Origin: Alloyangia pacifica
GTDB taxonomy: Bacteria; Pseudomonadota; Alphaproteobacteria; Rhodobacterales; Rhodobacteraceae
NCBI RefSeq assembly: GCF_020524285.1
Contig: NZ_JAIVKX010000001.1
Span: forward strand, 62,001-126,000
Length of the DNA stretch: 64,000 bases
Direction of reading: 5' to 3'
In this document: piece after piece, positions 47,563 through 54,660 of the stretch
Layout of the letters: each line of letters opens with the position of its first letter
Position numbering within the stretch: position 1 is the stretch's first letter
Translations under genes and position numbers: made by a program
The notes under the pieces: generated by a model
Databases searched by the model: none
What the model was told of the DNA's origin: nothing
What the model saw: the letters and a program-made list of their open reading frames with translations, nothing else

Positions 47563-48143
47563 TGCAGGCAGATGTTTTGAACGGCGACGTGCTCACGGGC
47601 GGTTTTGCCGACGCCCCGGTGCAGGCGGCGCGGGCCTTCCGCGCGGCGCTGGAGGTCATGGCGCGGCCCGGCAAGATCGAGACGGTCGCGGGTGCCGAGG
47701 CGCCGGGGATTTCCACGGCGGCGGCGGTGCTCCTGCTGACCCTCTGCGACCGCGAGACGCCGATCCACCTGGCCCCGGGCTGCGACAGTGAGGCGCTGAA
47801 GCGCTGGATCGCCTTTCACATCGGCGCGCCGGTCGTGGCCGCCGAAGAGGCGATGTTCGCCCTCGGCGGCTGGGAGGCGCTGAAGCCGCTGGACCGCTAC
47901 CGCATCGGCACCGCCGAATACCCCGACCGCTCGGTGACGCTGATCGTCGAAGTTGAGGCGCTGGAGAGCGCGGGTATGAAGCTCACCGGCCCCGGCATCG
48001 AGACCGAGGCGGCGCTGAGCCTGCCCGAAACCGACGGCTTCGCGCGCAACCGCCTGCTCTTCCCGCTGGGATGGGATTGCTACTTCACCGCGCGGGACAG
48101 GCTGGCGGCGCTGCCGCGGACAACCAAAGTGGAGGCGCTCTGA
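47559..48143 (+). CDS. phnH: C-P lyase complex subunit PhnH
   Basis: 194 residues of the PhnH family, visible from GGFADAPVQAARAFRAALEV, MARPGKIETVAG, LCDRETPIHLAP, GTAEYPDRSVTLIVEV and the late LLFPLGWDCYFTA. PhnH is a PLP-transferase-like fold without cofactor and a structural subunit of the core complex. ATG at 47559 overlaps the phnG stop; its TGA overlaps the phnI ATG (TGATG). Confidence 0.93.
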   Translation: MMQADVLNGDVLTGGFADAPVQAARAFRAALEVMARPGKIETVAGAEAPGISTAAAVLLLTLCDRETPIHLAPGCDSEALKRWIAFHIGAPVVAAEEAMFALGGWEALKPLDRYRIGTAEYPDRSVTLIVEVEALESAGMKLTGPGIETEAALSLPETDGFARNRLLFPLGWDCYFTARDRLAALPRTTKVEAL

Positions 48144-49234
48144 TGTATGTGGCTGTGAAAGGCGGCGAGCGCGCGATCGACGCGGCGCATGAATGGCTGG
48201 CCGAGGAGCGGCGCGGCGATGCCACCGTTCCCGAGCTGACCGTGCCGCAGATCCGCGAGCAGATGGCGCTGGCGGTGAACCGGGTGATGGCCGAAGGCTC
48301 GCTCTACGATCCCGATCTCGCGGCGCTGGCGATCAAGCAGGCGCGCGGTGATCTGATCGAGGCGATCTTCCTGATCCGCGCCTACCGCACGACCCTGCCG
48401 CGGCTGGGGCATTCAGCGCCGGTGGAAACCACCGCCATGCGCTGCGACCGCCGCATCAGCGCGACCTTCAAGGACGTGCCGGGCGGGCAGGTGCTGGGGC
48501 CGACCTTCGACTACACGCACCGTTTGCTCGACTTCGCACTTGAAGCAGAGGGCGAGGCGCCCCGCGCGCGGACCTCCGAGCCGCGCCGCGAGCCGACGCC
48601 GCGGGTCACCGAGTTTCTCAACAAGGACGGGCTGATCCAGGACGAGCCGCGCTCTGACGGCACGCCCCCCGACATGACCCGCGAGCCGATGGAATACCCC
48701 GCCGGCCGCCCGCTGCGCCTGCAGGCGCTGACCCGCGGCGACGAGGGCTTCGTGCTGGGCATGGCCTATTCCACCCAGCGCGGCTACGGCCGCAACCACC
48801 CCTTCGTCGGCGAGCTGCGCATCGGTGCGGTCGAGGTCGAGATGGAGGTGCCGGAGCTGGGCTTCTCCGTCTGCATCGGCGAGCTGACCCTCACCGAATG
48901 CGAGACCGTCAACCAGTTCGCCGGATCGAAGACCGAGCCCGCGCAGTTCACCCGCGGCTACGGGCTGGTCTTCGGCCAGACCGAGCGCAAGGCGATCTCC
49001 ATGGCGCTGGTCGACCGGGCGCTGCGCTGGGAGGAACTGGGCGAGGAGTACCTCGGCGCCCCGGCGCAGGACGAGGAGTTCGTTCTGGCACATTCCGACA
49101 ATATTCAGGGGACAGGCTTCCTCGAACACATCAAGCTGCCGCACTACGTCGACTTCCAGTCCGAGCTGGAACTGGTCCGCAAGATGCGGGCAGAGGCGAT
49201 GGGCATGGCAAGCGTCAAGGAGGCTGCGGAATGA
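48143..49234 (+). CDS. phnI: C-P lyase complex subunit PhnI (nucleosidase-like)
   Basis: 363 residues. Landmarks are MYVAVKGGERAIDAAHEWLA, the central RRISATFKDVPGGQVLGPT, VLGMAYSTQRGYGRNHPF and DNIQGTGFLEHIKLPHYVDF near the end. With PhnG, PhnH and PhnL, PhnI displaces adenine from ATP and forms the ribose 1-phosphonate 5-triphosphate. GGAGG (48131-48135) precedes ATG 48143. Its stop overlaps the next small gene (ATGA), which separates it from phnJ. Confidence 0.94.
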   Translation: MYVAVKGGERAIDAAHEWLAEERRGDATVPELTVPQIREQMALAVNRVMAEGSLYDPDLAALAIKQARGDLIEAIFLIRAYRTTLPRLGHSAPVETTAMRCDRRISATFKDVPGGQVLGPTFDYTHRLLDFALEAEGEAPRARTSEPRREPTPRVTEFLNKDGLIQDEPRSDGTPPDMTREPMEYPAGRPLRLQALTRGDEGFVLGMAYSTQRGYGRNHPFVGELRIGAVEVEMEVPELGFSVCIGELTLTECETVNQFAGSKTEPAQFTRGYGLVFGQTERKAISMALVDRALRWEELGEEYLGAPAQDEEFVLAHSDNIQGTGFLEHIKLPHYVDFQSELELVRKMRAEAMGMASVKEAAE

Positions 49235-49635
49235 GCAAGGGATATCACGGGGCGAAACTGCCCGAGCTGGGCAAGGGTCAGGACTGGTACTGCGCATTGG
49301 TCGAGGTGGTCCGCATGCCGGGCACGCCCTGTCCCTTCTTCGGGGACGACGAAGAGGCTGTCGACGAGGACGCGGTGCTGGCGGTGCTGTGGATCTGCCT
49401 CTCGGCCAATTCGCTGGCCGAGGTCGAGGTGCAGCTCTCGGAGCATGTCGCGGAATGCGGCGGCGTGGCGAGCAGCATCGAGGACATCAAGCTGATCGCG
49501 GCCCCCTCGGACCTGCCGCTCGACGAGGACGGCGCGCCGGACGAGGGGCTGCTGGAAGCCTTCAGCGACCCCGAACTGGGCGACGAGATCGTCTGGGGTG
49601 AAATCTATCTCTTCGGCGAGGAGCCCGAGTCATGA
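49231..49635 (+). CDS. Unknown acidic protein coupled between phnI and phnJ
   Basis: 134 residues that I do not recognise. The ATG overlaps the phnI stop and the TGA overlaps the phnJ start (ATGA at both ends), so it is translated as part of the C-P lyase unit. It is strongly acidic (31 Asp/Glu against 5 Lys/Arg) and has four cysteines (WYC, TPCPF, WIC, AECGG). No signal peptide or membrane helix is apparent. The segment LAVLWICLSANSLAEVEV may be a buried helix, and the C-terminal third is mostly Asp/Glu. In E. coli phnI and phnJ are adjacent with no such gene. An accessory subunit, chaperone for the PhnJ Fe-S site or small regulator are possible; none is shown. Confidence 0.75.
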   Translation: MSKGYHGAKLPELGKGQDWYCALVEVVRMPGTPCPFFGDDEEAVDEDAVLAVLWICLSANSLAEVEVQLSEHVAECGGVASSIEDIKLIAAPSDLPLDEDGAPDEGLLEAFSDPELGDEIVWGEIYLFGEEPES

Positions 49636-50501
49636 CCGATCAGGCCTACAACTTTGCCTATCTCGACGAGCAGACCAAGCGGATGATCCGCCGCGCGCTG
49701 CTCAAGGCGCTGGCGGTGCCGGGCTACCAGGTGCCCTTTGCCAGCCGCGAGATGCCCATGCCCTACGGCTGGGGGACGGGGGGTGTGCAGGTGACTGCCG
49801 CCTGCCTCACCCCCGAGGACCGGCTCAAGGTCATCGACCAGGGCGCCGATGACACCACCAACGCCGTCTCGATCCGCAAGTTCTTCGAGCGCACCGCCGA
49901 GGTCGAGACCACCGAGCACACCGCCGAGGCATCGGTCATCCAGACCCGCCACCGCATCCCCGAGCAGCCGCTCGAGGAGGGGCAGATCCTCGTCTACCAG
50001 GTGCCGATCCCCGAGCCGTTGCGCTTTTTGGAACCGCGCGAAACCGAGACCCGCAAGATGCACGCGCTCGAGGAATACGGGCTGATGCACGTCAAGCTCT
50101 ACGAGGACATCGCCCACAATGGCGCGATCTCGACGGCCTATGCCTATCCGGTGAAGGTCGAGGGGCGCTACGTGATGGATCCCTCGCCGATCCCCAAGTT
50201 CGACAACCCCAAGCTCGAGAACGCGGCGATCCAGCTCTTCGGCGCGGGCCGCGAACAGCGCATCTACGCGCTGCCGCCGCACACCAAGGTGGTCAGCCTC
50301 GATTTCGAGGACCACCCCTTCGAGGCCAGCAAGGCCGACCACGCCTGCGATCTTTGCGGCTGCGGCACGAGCTACCTCGACGAGGTGATCACAGATGACG
50401 CGGGCGGGCGGATGTTCGTCTGCTCCGACACCGATTTCTGCGCCACGCGGCAGGCCCAGGGCCATCGCGGCGCACTCTCCCCGCAGGAGGAATACGCATG
50501 A
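49632..50501 (+). CDS. phnJ: C-P lyase PhnJ (radical SAM)
   Basis: 289 residues. It carries the unusual C-terminal cluster motif CX2CX21C (Cys239, Cys242, Cys264) and the catalytic Cys270, in the same spacing as E. coli PhnJ (241, 244, 266, 272). The N-terminus YAFLDEQTKR-like (FAYLDEQTKRMIRRALLKA) and GYQVPFASREMPMPYGWGTG are typical. PhnJ cleaves the C-P bond of ribose 1-phosphonate 5-phosphate, giving the alkane and a cyclic ribose phosphate. It overlaps the acidic-protein gene and phnK by ATGA. Confidence 0.96.
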   Translation: MTDQAYNFAYLDEQTKRMIRRALLKALAVPGYQVPFASREMPMPYGWGTGGVQVTAACLTPEDRLKVIDQGADDTTNAVSIRKFFERTAEVETTEHTAEASVIQTRHRIPEQPLEEGQILVYQVPIPEPLRFLEPRETETRKMHALEEYGLMHVKLYEDIAHNGAISTAYAYPVKVEGRYVMDPSPIPKFDNPKLENAAIQLFGAGREQRIYALPPHTKVVSLDFEDHPFEASKADHACDLCGCGTSYLDEVITDDAGGRMFVCSDTDFCATRQAQGHRGALSPQEEYA

Positions 50502-51268
50502 CCCCGCTGCTCTCCGTACAGGGCGTCACCAAGCATTACGGCGCGCGGCTTGGCTGCGGCAACGTGAATTTCGATCTCTGGCCCGGCGAGGTCATGGGCA
50601 TTGTCGGCGAAAGCGGCTCGGGCAAGTCGACCCTGCTGTCCTGCCTGTCGGGGCAGCTGGCCCCCGACGCGGGCAAGGTGGTCTTCGACACCCGCGCGGA
50701 AGGTCCGCGCGACGTGCTCACCATGTCCGAGCCCGAGCGCCGGATGCTGGCGCGCACCGACTGGGCCTTCGTGCACCAGAACGCCCGCGACGGGCTGCGC
50801 ATGGGCGTCTCGGCGGGCGGCAACGTCGGCGAACGGCTGATGGCCGTGGGCGCGCGCAACTACGCCGATATCCGGGCGCAGGCGATCGACTGGCTGGGCC
50901 GGGTGGAGATCACCGAGGACCGCGTCGACGACCGCCCGCGCGCTTTCTCGGGCGGCATGCAGCAGCGCCTGCAGATCGCCCGCAACCTCGTCACCGGCCC
51001 GCGGCTGGTGTTCATGGACGAGCCCACCGGCGGCCTTGACGTGTCGGTGCAGGCGCGCCTGCTGGACTTGCTGCGCGGGCTGGTGCGCGAGATGGGCCTC
51101 TCGGCGGTGATCGTGACGCACGATCTGGCGGTGGTGCGCCTGCTCGCCGACCGGCTGATGGTGATGAAGGGCGGGCACGTCGTTGAGACCGGGCTCACCG
51201 ACCAGGTGCTCGACGATCCGCAGCATGGCTACACCCAGCTGCTGGTGTCGAGCGTGCTGCAGGTATGA
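50498..51268 (+). CDS. phnK: C-P lyase ABC-type ATPase PhnK
   Basis: 256 residues. Walker A is [10 protein letters not shown], signature FSGGMQQRLQIARN, Walker B LVFMDEPTGGLDVS and switch VTHDLAVV. The segment FVHQNARDGLRMGVSAGGNV is typical of PhnK. It is not a transporter ATPase; it docks on the core complex near PhnJ. ATG at 50498 overlaps the phnJ stop. A 64-bp gap with a copy of the intergenic repeat separates it from phnL. Confidence 0.94.
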   Translation: MTPLLSVQGVTKHYGARLGCGNVNFDLWPGEVMGIVGESGSGKSTLLSCLSGQLAPDAGKVVFDTRAEGPRDVLTMSEPERRMLARTDWAFVHQNARDGLRMGVSAGGNVGERLMAVGARNYADIRAQAIDWLGRVEITEDRVDDRPRAFSGGMQQRLQIARNLVTGPRLVFMDEPTGGLDVSVQARLLDLLRGLVREMGLSAVIVTHDLAVVRLLADRLMVMKGGHVVETGLTDQVLDDPQHGYTQLLVSSVLQV

Positions 51269-51290
51269 GCGTCGCCGCGCCCGTGGCGCG

Positions 51291-51322
51291 GGCGGGATTT
51301 GCGTATTTGGAAAGAGAAGAAG
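51291..51322 (+). repeat. Composite intergenic repeat, copy C (box only)
   Basis: GGCGGGATTTGCGTATTTGG followed by AAAGAGAAGAAG (51291-51322) matches the box half of copies A, B, D and E without the GGGGGC hairpin. It lies inside the phn operon, in the only gap between phnG and phnN, 11 bases before the phnL start; its AAGAAGGA end may act as the phnL ribosome-binding site. Confidence 0.6.
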
Positions 51323-51332
51323 GACAGGGGCA

Positions 51333-52016
51333 ATGATCCGGATCTCGGACGTGTCGAAGAGCTTCGTGCTGCACAACCAGGGCAGCGCGGTGATCCCGGT
51401 GATGGAGGGCGCGTCGCTCTCGGTGGCGCCCGGGGAATGCGTGGCGCTGGTGGGCAATTCCGGCGCGGGCAAGTCCACGCTGATGCGGATGATCTACGGC
51501 AATTACCTTGCCGGGGCCGGGCTCATCATGGTCGGCGATGTGGATGTGGCGCGGGCCGAACCGCGCGAGATCCTGACGCTGCGCCGCGAGGTGCTGGGCT
51601 ATGTCAGCCAGTTCCTGCGCGTGGTGCCGCGGGTGCCGACGCTGGAGGTGGTGGCCGAGCCGGTGCTGGCCGCGGGCGGCAGTGCAGAGGCAGGCGAGGC
51701 GCGGGCGCGCGAGCTGCTGGCGCGGCTCAACATCCCCGAACGGCTCTGGAGCCTCTCGCCCACCACCTTCTCGGGCGGCGAGCAGCAGCGGGTCAATATC
51801 GCGCGCGGCTTTGCCCATGGCTTCCCGGCGCTGCTGCTCGACGAGCCGACCGCTTCGCTGGACGCCACCAACCGCGCGGTCGTGCTGGAACTGATCGCGG
51901 AGGCCAAGGCGCGCGGGGCGGCGATCATCGGCATTTTCCACGACGCCGAGGCGCGCGAGGCGGTCTGCGACCGCGAGATCGACGTCAGCGGCTTCACCCC
52001 GGCGCGGGCGGCATGA
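51333..52016 (+). CDS. phnL: C-P lyase ABC-type ATPase PhnL
   Basis: 227 residues. It begins MIRISDVSKSFVLHNQG with Walker A GNSGAGKSTLMRMIYGNY, then VLGYVSQFLRVVPRVPTLEV, signature FSGGEQQRVNIARG, Walker B LLLDEPTASLD and the switch region IGIFHDAEAREAVCDRE, all PhnL-specific. It is required with PhnGHI for ribose-phosphonate triphosphate formation. ATG at 51333 is the family start; it overlaps phnN by ATGA. Confidence 0.94.
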   Translation: MIRISDVSKSFVLHNQGSAVIPVMEGASLSVAPGECVALVGNSGAGKSTLMRMIYGNYLAGAGLIMVGDVDVARAEPREILTLRREVLGYVSQFLRVVPRVPTLEVVAEPVLAAGGSAEAGEARARELLARLNIPERLWSLSPTTFSGGEQQRVNIARGFAHGFPALLLDEPTASLDATNRAVVLELIAEAKARGAAIIGIFHDAEAREAVCDREIDVSGFTPARAA

Positions 52017-52582
52017 GCGGCCCCGAAAGCAGGGCTCCGGTCTTCGCCCTCGTCGGCCCCTCCGGGGTCGGCAAGGACAGCCTGCTGGCCGCGGCGGCGG
52101 CGCAGGTTCCCGGGCTGCACGTGGTGCAGCGCGTCGTCACCCGCGCGCCGGAGGCGGGGGGTGAGCCCTGTCTCGCGGTCTCCGAAGAGGTGTTTGCGGG
52201 CATGCTGGACGAGGGCGCCTTCGCCCTGCACTGGGGCGCGCATGGGCTGCGCTACGGCATCCGCTGGTCCGAGCTGGCGCCGCGCGACGTGGGCCGCCCG
52301 GTGGTGTTCAACGGCTCGCGCGGGGCACTGGAGCAGGCGGCGCGGGTCTTGCCCGAGCTGGAGGTGCTGCATGTCACCGCGCGCCCCGAGGTGCTCGCCG
52401 AGCGGCTGGCGGCGCGGGGACGCGAGAGCGCGGCGCAGATCGAGGCGCGGCTCGCGCGCGCGGCGCTGCCGCTGCCGCAGGAAACAGGACGGGGTCAGAG
52501 GGTGCACGAGATCGACAACTCCGGGCCGCTGGAGATCGCCGCGGCCCGGCTGGTGGCCCTGCTTCAGCCGGTGAGGGCGTAG
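52013..52582 (+). CDS. phnN: Ribose 1,5-bisphosphate phosphokinase PhnN
   Basis: 189 residues of the guanylate-kinase-like fold. The P-loop is GPSGVGKDS (15-23), followed by VVQRVVTRAPEAGGEP, FALHWGAHGLRYGI and VVFNGSRGALEQA. PhnN phosphorylates ribose 1,5-bisphosphate to PRPP, returning the C-P lyase sugar product to metabolism. ATG at 52013 overlaps phnL. Its last 19 bases overlap the end of the convergent 2H-phosphoesterase-like gene. Confidence 0.93.
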   Translation: MSGPESRAPVFALVGPSGVGKDSLLAAAAAQVPGLHVVQRVVTRAPEAGGEPCLAVSEEVFAGMLDEGAFALHWGAHGLRYGIRWSELAPRDVGRPVVFNGSRGALEQAARVLPELEVLHVTARPEVLAERLAARGRESAAQIEARLARAALPLPQETGRGQRVHEIDNSGPLEIAAARLVALLQPVRA

Positions 52583-53247
52583 CGGTGAAGCAGGTGGAAG
52601 CGCCCGTCCACGGCCTCGCCGAAAAGGCACAGGTCGCGGACCTCGAAGGGCTGCGGCAGCAGCGGCGCGAGAACCGGCTCCAGCGCCTCGGCCACCTGCT
52701 CGGCCTCGCCGAAGGCCAGCTTGCCGGTGAGCGTGAGGTGGAATTTGAACTCCTCCATCACGTAGGGGTAGCCCCAGCGCGCGAGGTTCTCTTCCTGCGC
52801 CGGGCTCAGCCGGATCCGGCGGCGGCGCTCCAGCTCTGCGTCGGAGGGCGGTGCGCGGTGAGGGTCCAATCCCTCGACGACATTGGCGGCGAGCCGGGCG
52901 AGTGGCGTGGCATCGCCCTCGGTGGTCAGCGCGAGAAAGCTGCCGATGCGCGTGAGCGCGAGGCCGGGTAGCGTTACCGGCGCCAGCCGCGTCGCCAGCG
53001 CGCCAAGGTCGGCGTGCAGCGCCTCGGCACTGCCGGTCAGCCGCATCGGCGGCTTCAAGGTGCCGTGAAAACCGTATTTGCGCGGAGTCTCGGTGATCTC
53101 GGCGACCGGGCGCGGCAGGCCGGGCAGCGCCGGATGCGGAACGGAAAGGCCGCTTGCCGGGTCCCAGCCCAGCCAGGCGGCGGCGAAATCGGCCAGCGGC
53201 CCCGGTTGCGGGGCGTAGTAGATGGCGTAACGGGAATAATCTTGCAT
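52564..53247 (-). CDS. Phosphonate-associated 2H-phosphoesterase-like protein (DUF1045 type)
   Basis: 227 residues. It begins with a YAIYYAPQPGPLADFAAAWL segment and carries two His-x-Thr-type motifs, FHGTLK and FHLTLT, the signature pair of 2H phosphoesterases that hydrolyse cyclic phosphates. Proteins of this kind recur in phosphonate operons of alphaproteobacteria. As phnP is absent from the window, it may open the cyclic ribose phosphate made by PhnJ; this is inference. ATG at 53247 is used; another ATG at 53259 would add four residues. It is convergent with phnN and divergent from phnM. Confidence 0.8.
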   Translation of the reverse strand: MQDYSRYAIYYAPQPGPLADFAAAWLGWDPASGLSVPHPALPGLPRPVAEITETPRKYGFHGTLKPPMRLTGSAEALHADLGALATRLAPVTLPGLALTRIGSFLALTTEGDATPLARLAANVVEGLDPHRAPPSDAELERRRRIRLSPAQEENLARWGYPYVMEEFKFHLTLTGKLAFGEAEQVAEALEPVLAPLLPQPFEVRDLCLFGEAVDGRFHLLHRYALTG

Positions 53248-53254
53248 GGCGCGC

Positions 53255-53287
53255 GTCATGACAGCGTCATGTCACAGTTGCATGACG
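53255..53287. promoter_or_regulatory. Pho-box-like 11-bp repeats between 2H-phosphoesterase gene and phnM
   Basis: GTCATGACAGC (53255-53265) and GTCATGTCACA (53266-53276) are near-identical 11-mers in tandem, followed by GTTGCATGACG. The 11-base period and TGTCA/TGACA content resemble PhoB sites in this short divergent region. The match is weaker than at 36603. Confidence 0.35.
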
Positions 53288-53320
53288 GCGCAAAGAGCGC
53301 CGAGAGAAAGAGGTAGAGAC

Positions 53321-54463
53321 ATGGCACGGACCATCCTGAGCAATGCGCGGATCGTGCTCGAGAACGAGGTGATCGCCGGCACGCTGGTGATGCAGGGCGG
53401 GCGGATCGAGGCGGTCGATGCCGGCAATACCACCGTGGCGGGAGCCGAGGACTGCGCGGGCGATCTGCTGATCCCCGGGCTGATCGAGCTGCACACCGAC
53501 AACCTCGAACGCCACATGCAGCCGCGCCCCAAGGTGAACTGGCCGCATGCGGCGGCGATCCTCGCGCATGATGCCGAGCTGGCGTCCTGCGGCATCACCA
53601 CGGTGTTCGACGCCATGCGCGTCGGCTCGGTGGTGACCGACGGCAAGTCGAAATACGGCAAGTACGCGCGGGCGCTGGCGGGGGAGCTGCTCGAGGCGCG
53701 GGGCCGCGAGATGCTGAAGATCAGCCATTTCCTGCACCTGCGCGCCGAGACCTGCTCGGAGACGCTGCTCGACGAACTGGCCGAGTTCGGCGCCGCCGAC
53801 CGGGTCGGGATCCTGTCGCTGATGGACCACACGCCGGGGCAGCGGCAGTTCCGCGACATCGAGAAATACCGCGACTACATGTGCGGCAAGCACGGGCTGT
53901 CGTCGGATGATTTCGACGCGCATGTGGACAACCTCACGCGGCTGCGCAGCGAGCTCGGCGCGGCGCATGAGGCGGGTGCGGTTGCGGCGGCGCGGCGGCT
54001 CGGGGCGGTGCTGGCGAGCCATGACGACACCACCGCCGAGCATGTCGAGGTGAGCCGCGGTTACGGCGTGCGGCTGGCCGAGTTCCCGACCACGGTCGAC
54101 GCGGCGCGGGCCTGCAAGGCGGCGGGCATCGCGGTGATGATGGGCGCGCCGAACCTCATCCGCGGCGGCTCGCACTCGGGCAATGTCGCGGCGGAGGAAC
54201 TGGCGCGGCTGGACCTGCTGGACATCCTCTCGTCGGACTACGTGCCGGCGGCGCTGATCGGTGCGGCCTTCCTGCTCGCCGATCTCTGGGACGACCTGCC
54301 GCGCGGCGTCGCCACGGTGAGCGCGGCGCCCGCCGCCGCCTCCGGTCTCGACGACCGGGGCCGGCTTGCGCCCGGGCTGCTCGCCGACGTGGTGCGGGTG
54401 AAGCGCATCGAGGGCCAGCCCTGCCTGCGCGGCGTCTGGAGCCACGGGCGCCGCGTGGCGTGA
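53321..54463 (+). CDS. phnM: Ribose 1-methylphosphonate 5-triphosphate diphosphatase PhnM
   Basis: 380-residue amidohydrolase-fold enzyme; removes pyrophosphate from the triphosphate intermediate to give the PhnJ substrate. Landmarks are LLIPGLIELHTDNLERHMQP (HxD site), MRVGSVVTDGKSKYGKYARA, HFLHLRAETCSETLLDEL, VLASHDDTTAEHVEVS, EFPTTVDAARACKAAGI and SSDYVPAALIGAAFLL. ATG at 53321 follows AGAGGT. It is the canonical copy; a diverged paralogue lies at 45023-46204. It is transcribed apart from phnG-N. Confidence 0.94.
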   Translation: MARTILSNARIVLENEVIAGTLVMQGGRIEAVDAGNTTVAGAEDCAGDLLIPGLIELHTDNLERHMQPRPKVNWPHAAAILAHDAELASCGITTVFDAMRVGSVVTDGKSKYGKYARALAGELLEARGREMLKISHFLHLRAETCSETLLDELAEFGAADRVGILSLMDHTPGQRQFRDIEKYRDYMCGKHGLSSDDFDAHVDNLTRLRSELGAAHEAGAVAAARRLGAVLASHDDTTAEHVEVSRGYGVRLAEFPTTVDAARACKAAGIAVMMGAPNLIRGGSHSGNVAAEELARLDLLDILSSDYVPAALIGAAFLLADLWDDLPRGVATVSAAPAAASGLDDRGRLAPGLLADVVRVKRIEGQPCLRGVWSHGRRVA

Positions 54464-54468
54464 GGCGC

Positions 54469-54498
54469 GGGATGTGCGTATTTGGAAAGAGAAGAAGC
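54469..54498 (+). repeat. Composite intergenic repeat, copy D (box only)
   Basis: GGGATGTGCGTATTTGG followed by AAAGAGAAGAAGC begins six bases after the phnM stop. It is almost identical to copy C and is inverted relative to copy E. D and E can pair: AGAGAAGAAG (54488-54497) with CTTCTTCTCT (54519-54528), and GCGTATTT (54476-54483) with AAATACGC (54534-54541). Confidence 0.6.
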
Positions 54499-54518
54499 AC
54501 GGGGCTACGCGCCACGTC

Positions 54519-54579
54519 CTTCTTCTCTTGGGAAAATACGCCGGGGTGAGGCGCGAAGCGGCGAGGGGGCAGCGCCCCC
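54519..54579 (-). repeat. Composite intergenic repeat, copy E (complete, inverted)
   Basis: On the minus strand: hairpin GGGGGC...GCCCCC (54579-54565), about 20 bases, then GGCGTATTTTCCCAAGAGAAG and AAG ending at 54519. It shares order and spacing with copies A and B. Confidence 0.6.
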
Positions 54580-54609
54580 TCAACGCCCTTGCCGGTGGCG
54601 TAGCGCATG

Positions 54610-54637
54610 AAGAAGGGGCCCCGCAGGGCCCCTTCTT
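54610..54637. terminator. Strong bidirectional terminator between phnM and the iron-binding protein gene
   Basis: A 12-bp perfect stem, AAGAAGGGGCCC (54610-54621) with GGGCCCCTTCTT (54626-54637), encloses loop CGCA. It is 147 bp after phnM (plus) and 24 bp after the stop of the minus-strand binding-protein gene. The A/T base of the stem supplies short T-rich ends on both strands. Confidence 0.75.
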
Positions 54638-54660
54638 GTTCAGCTACGGTGCGGCCGGGA

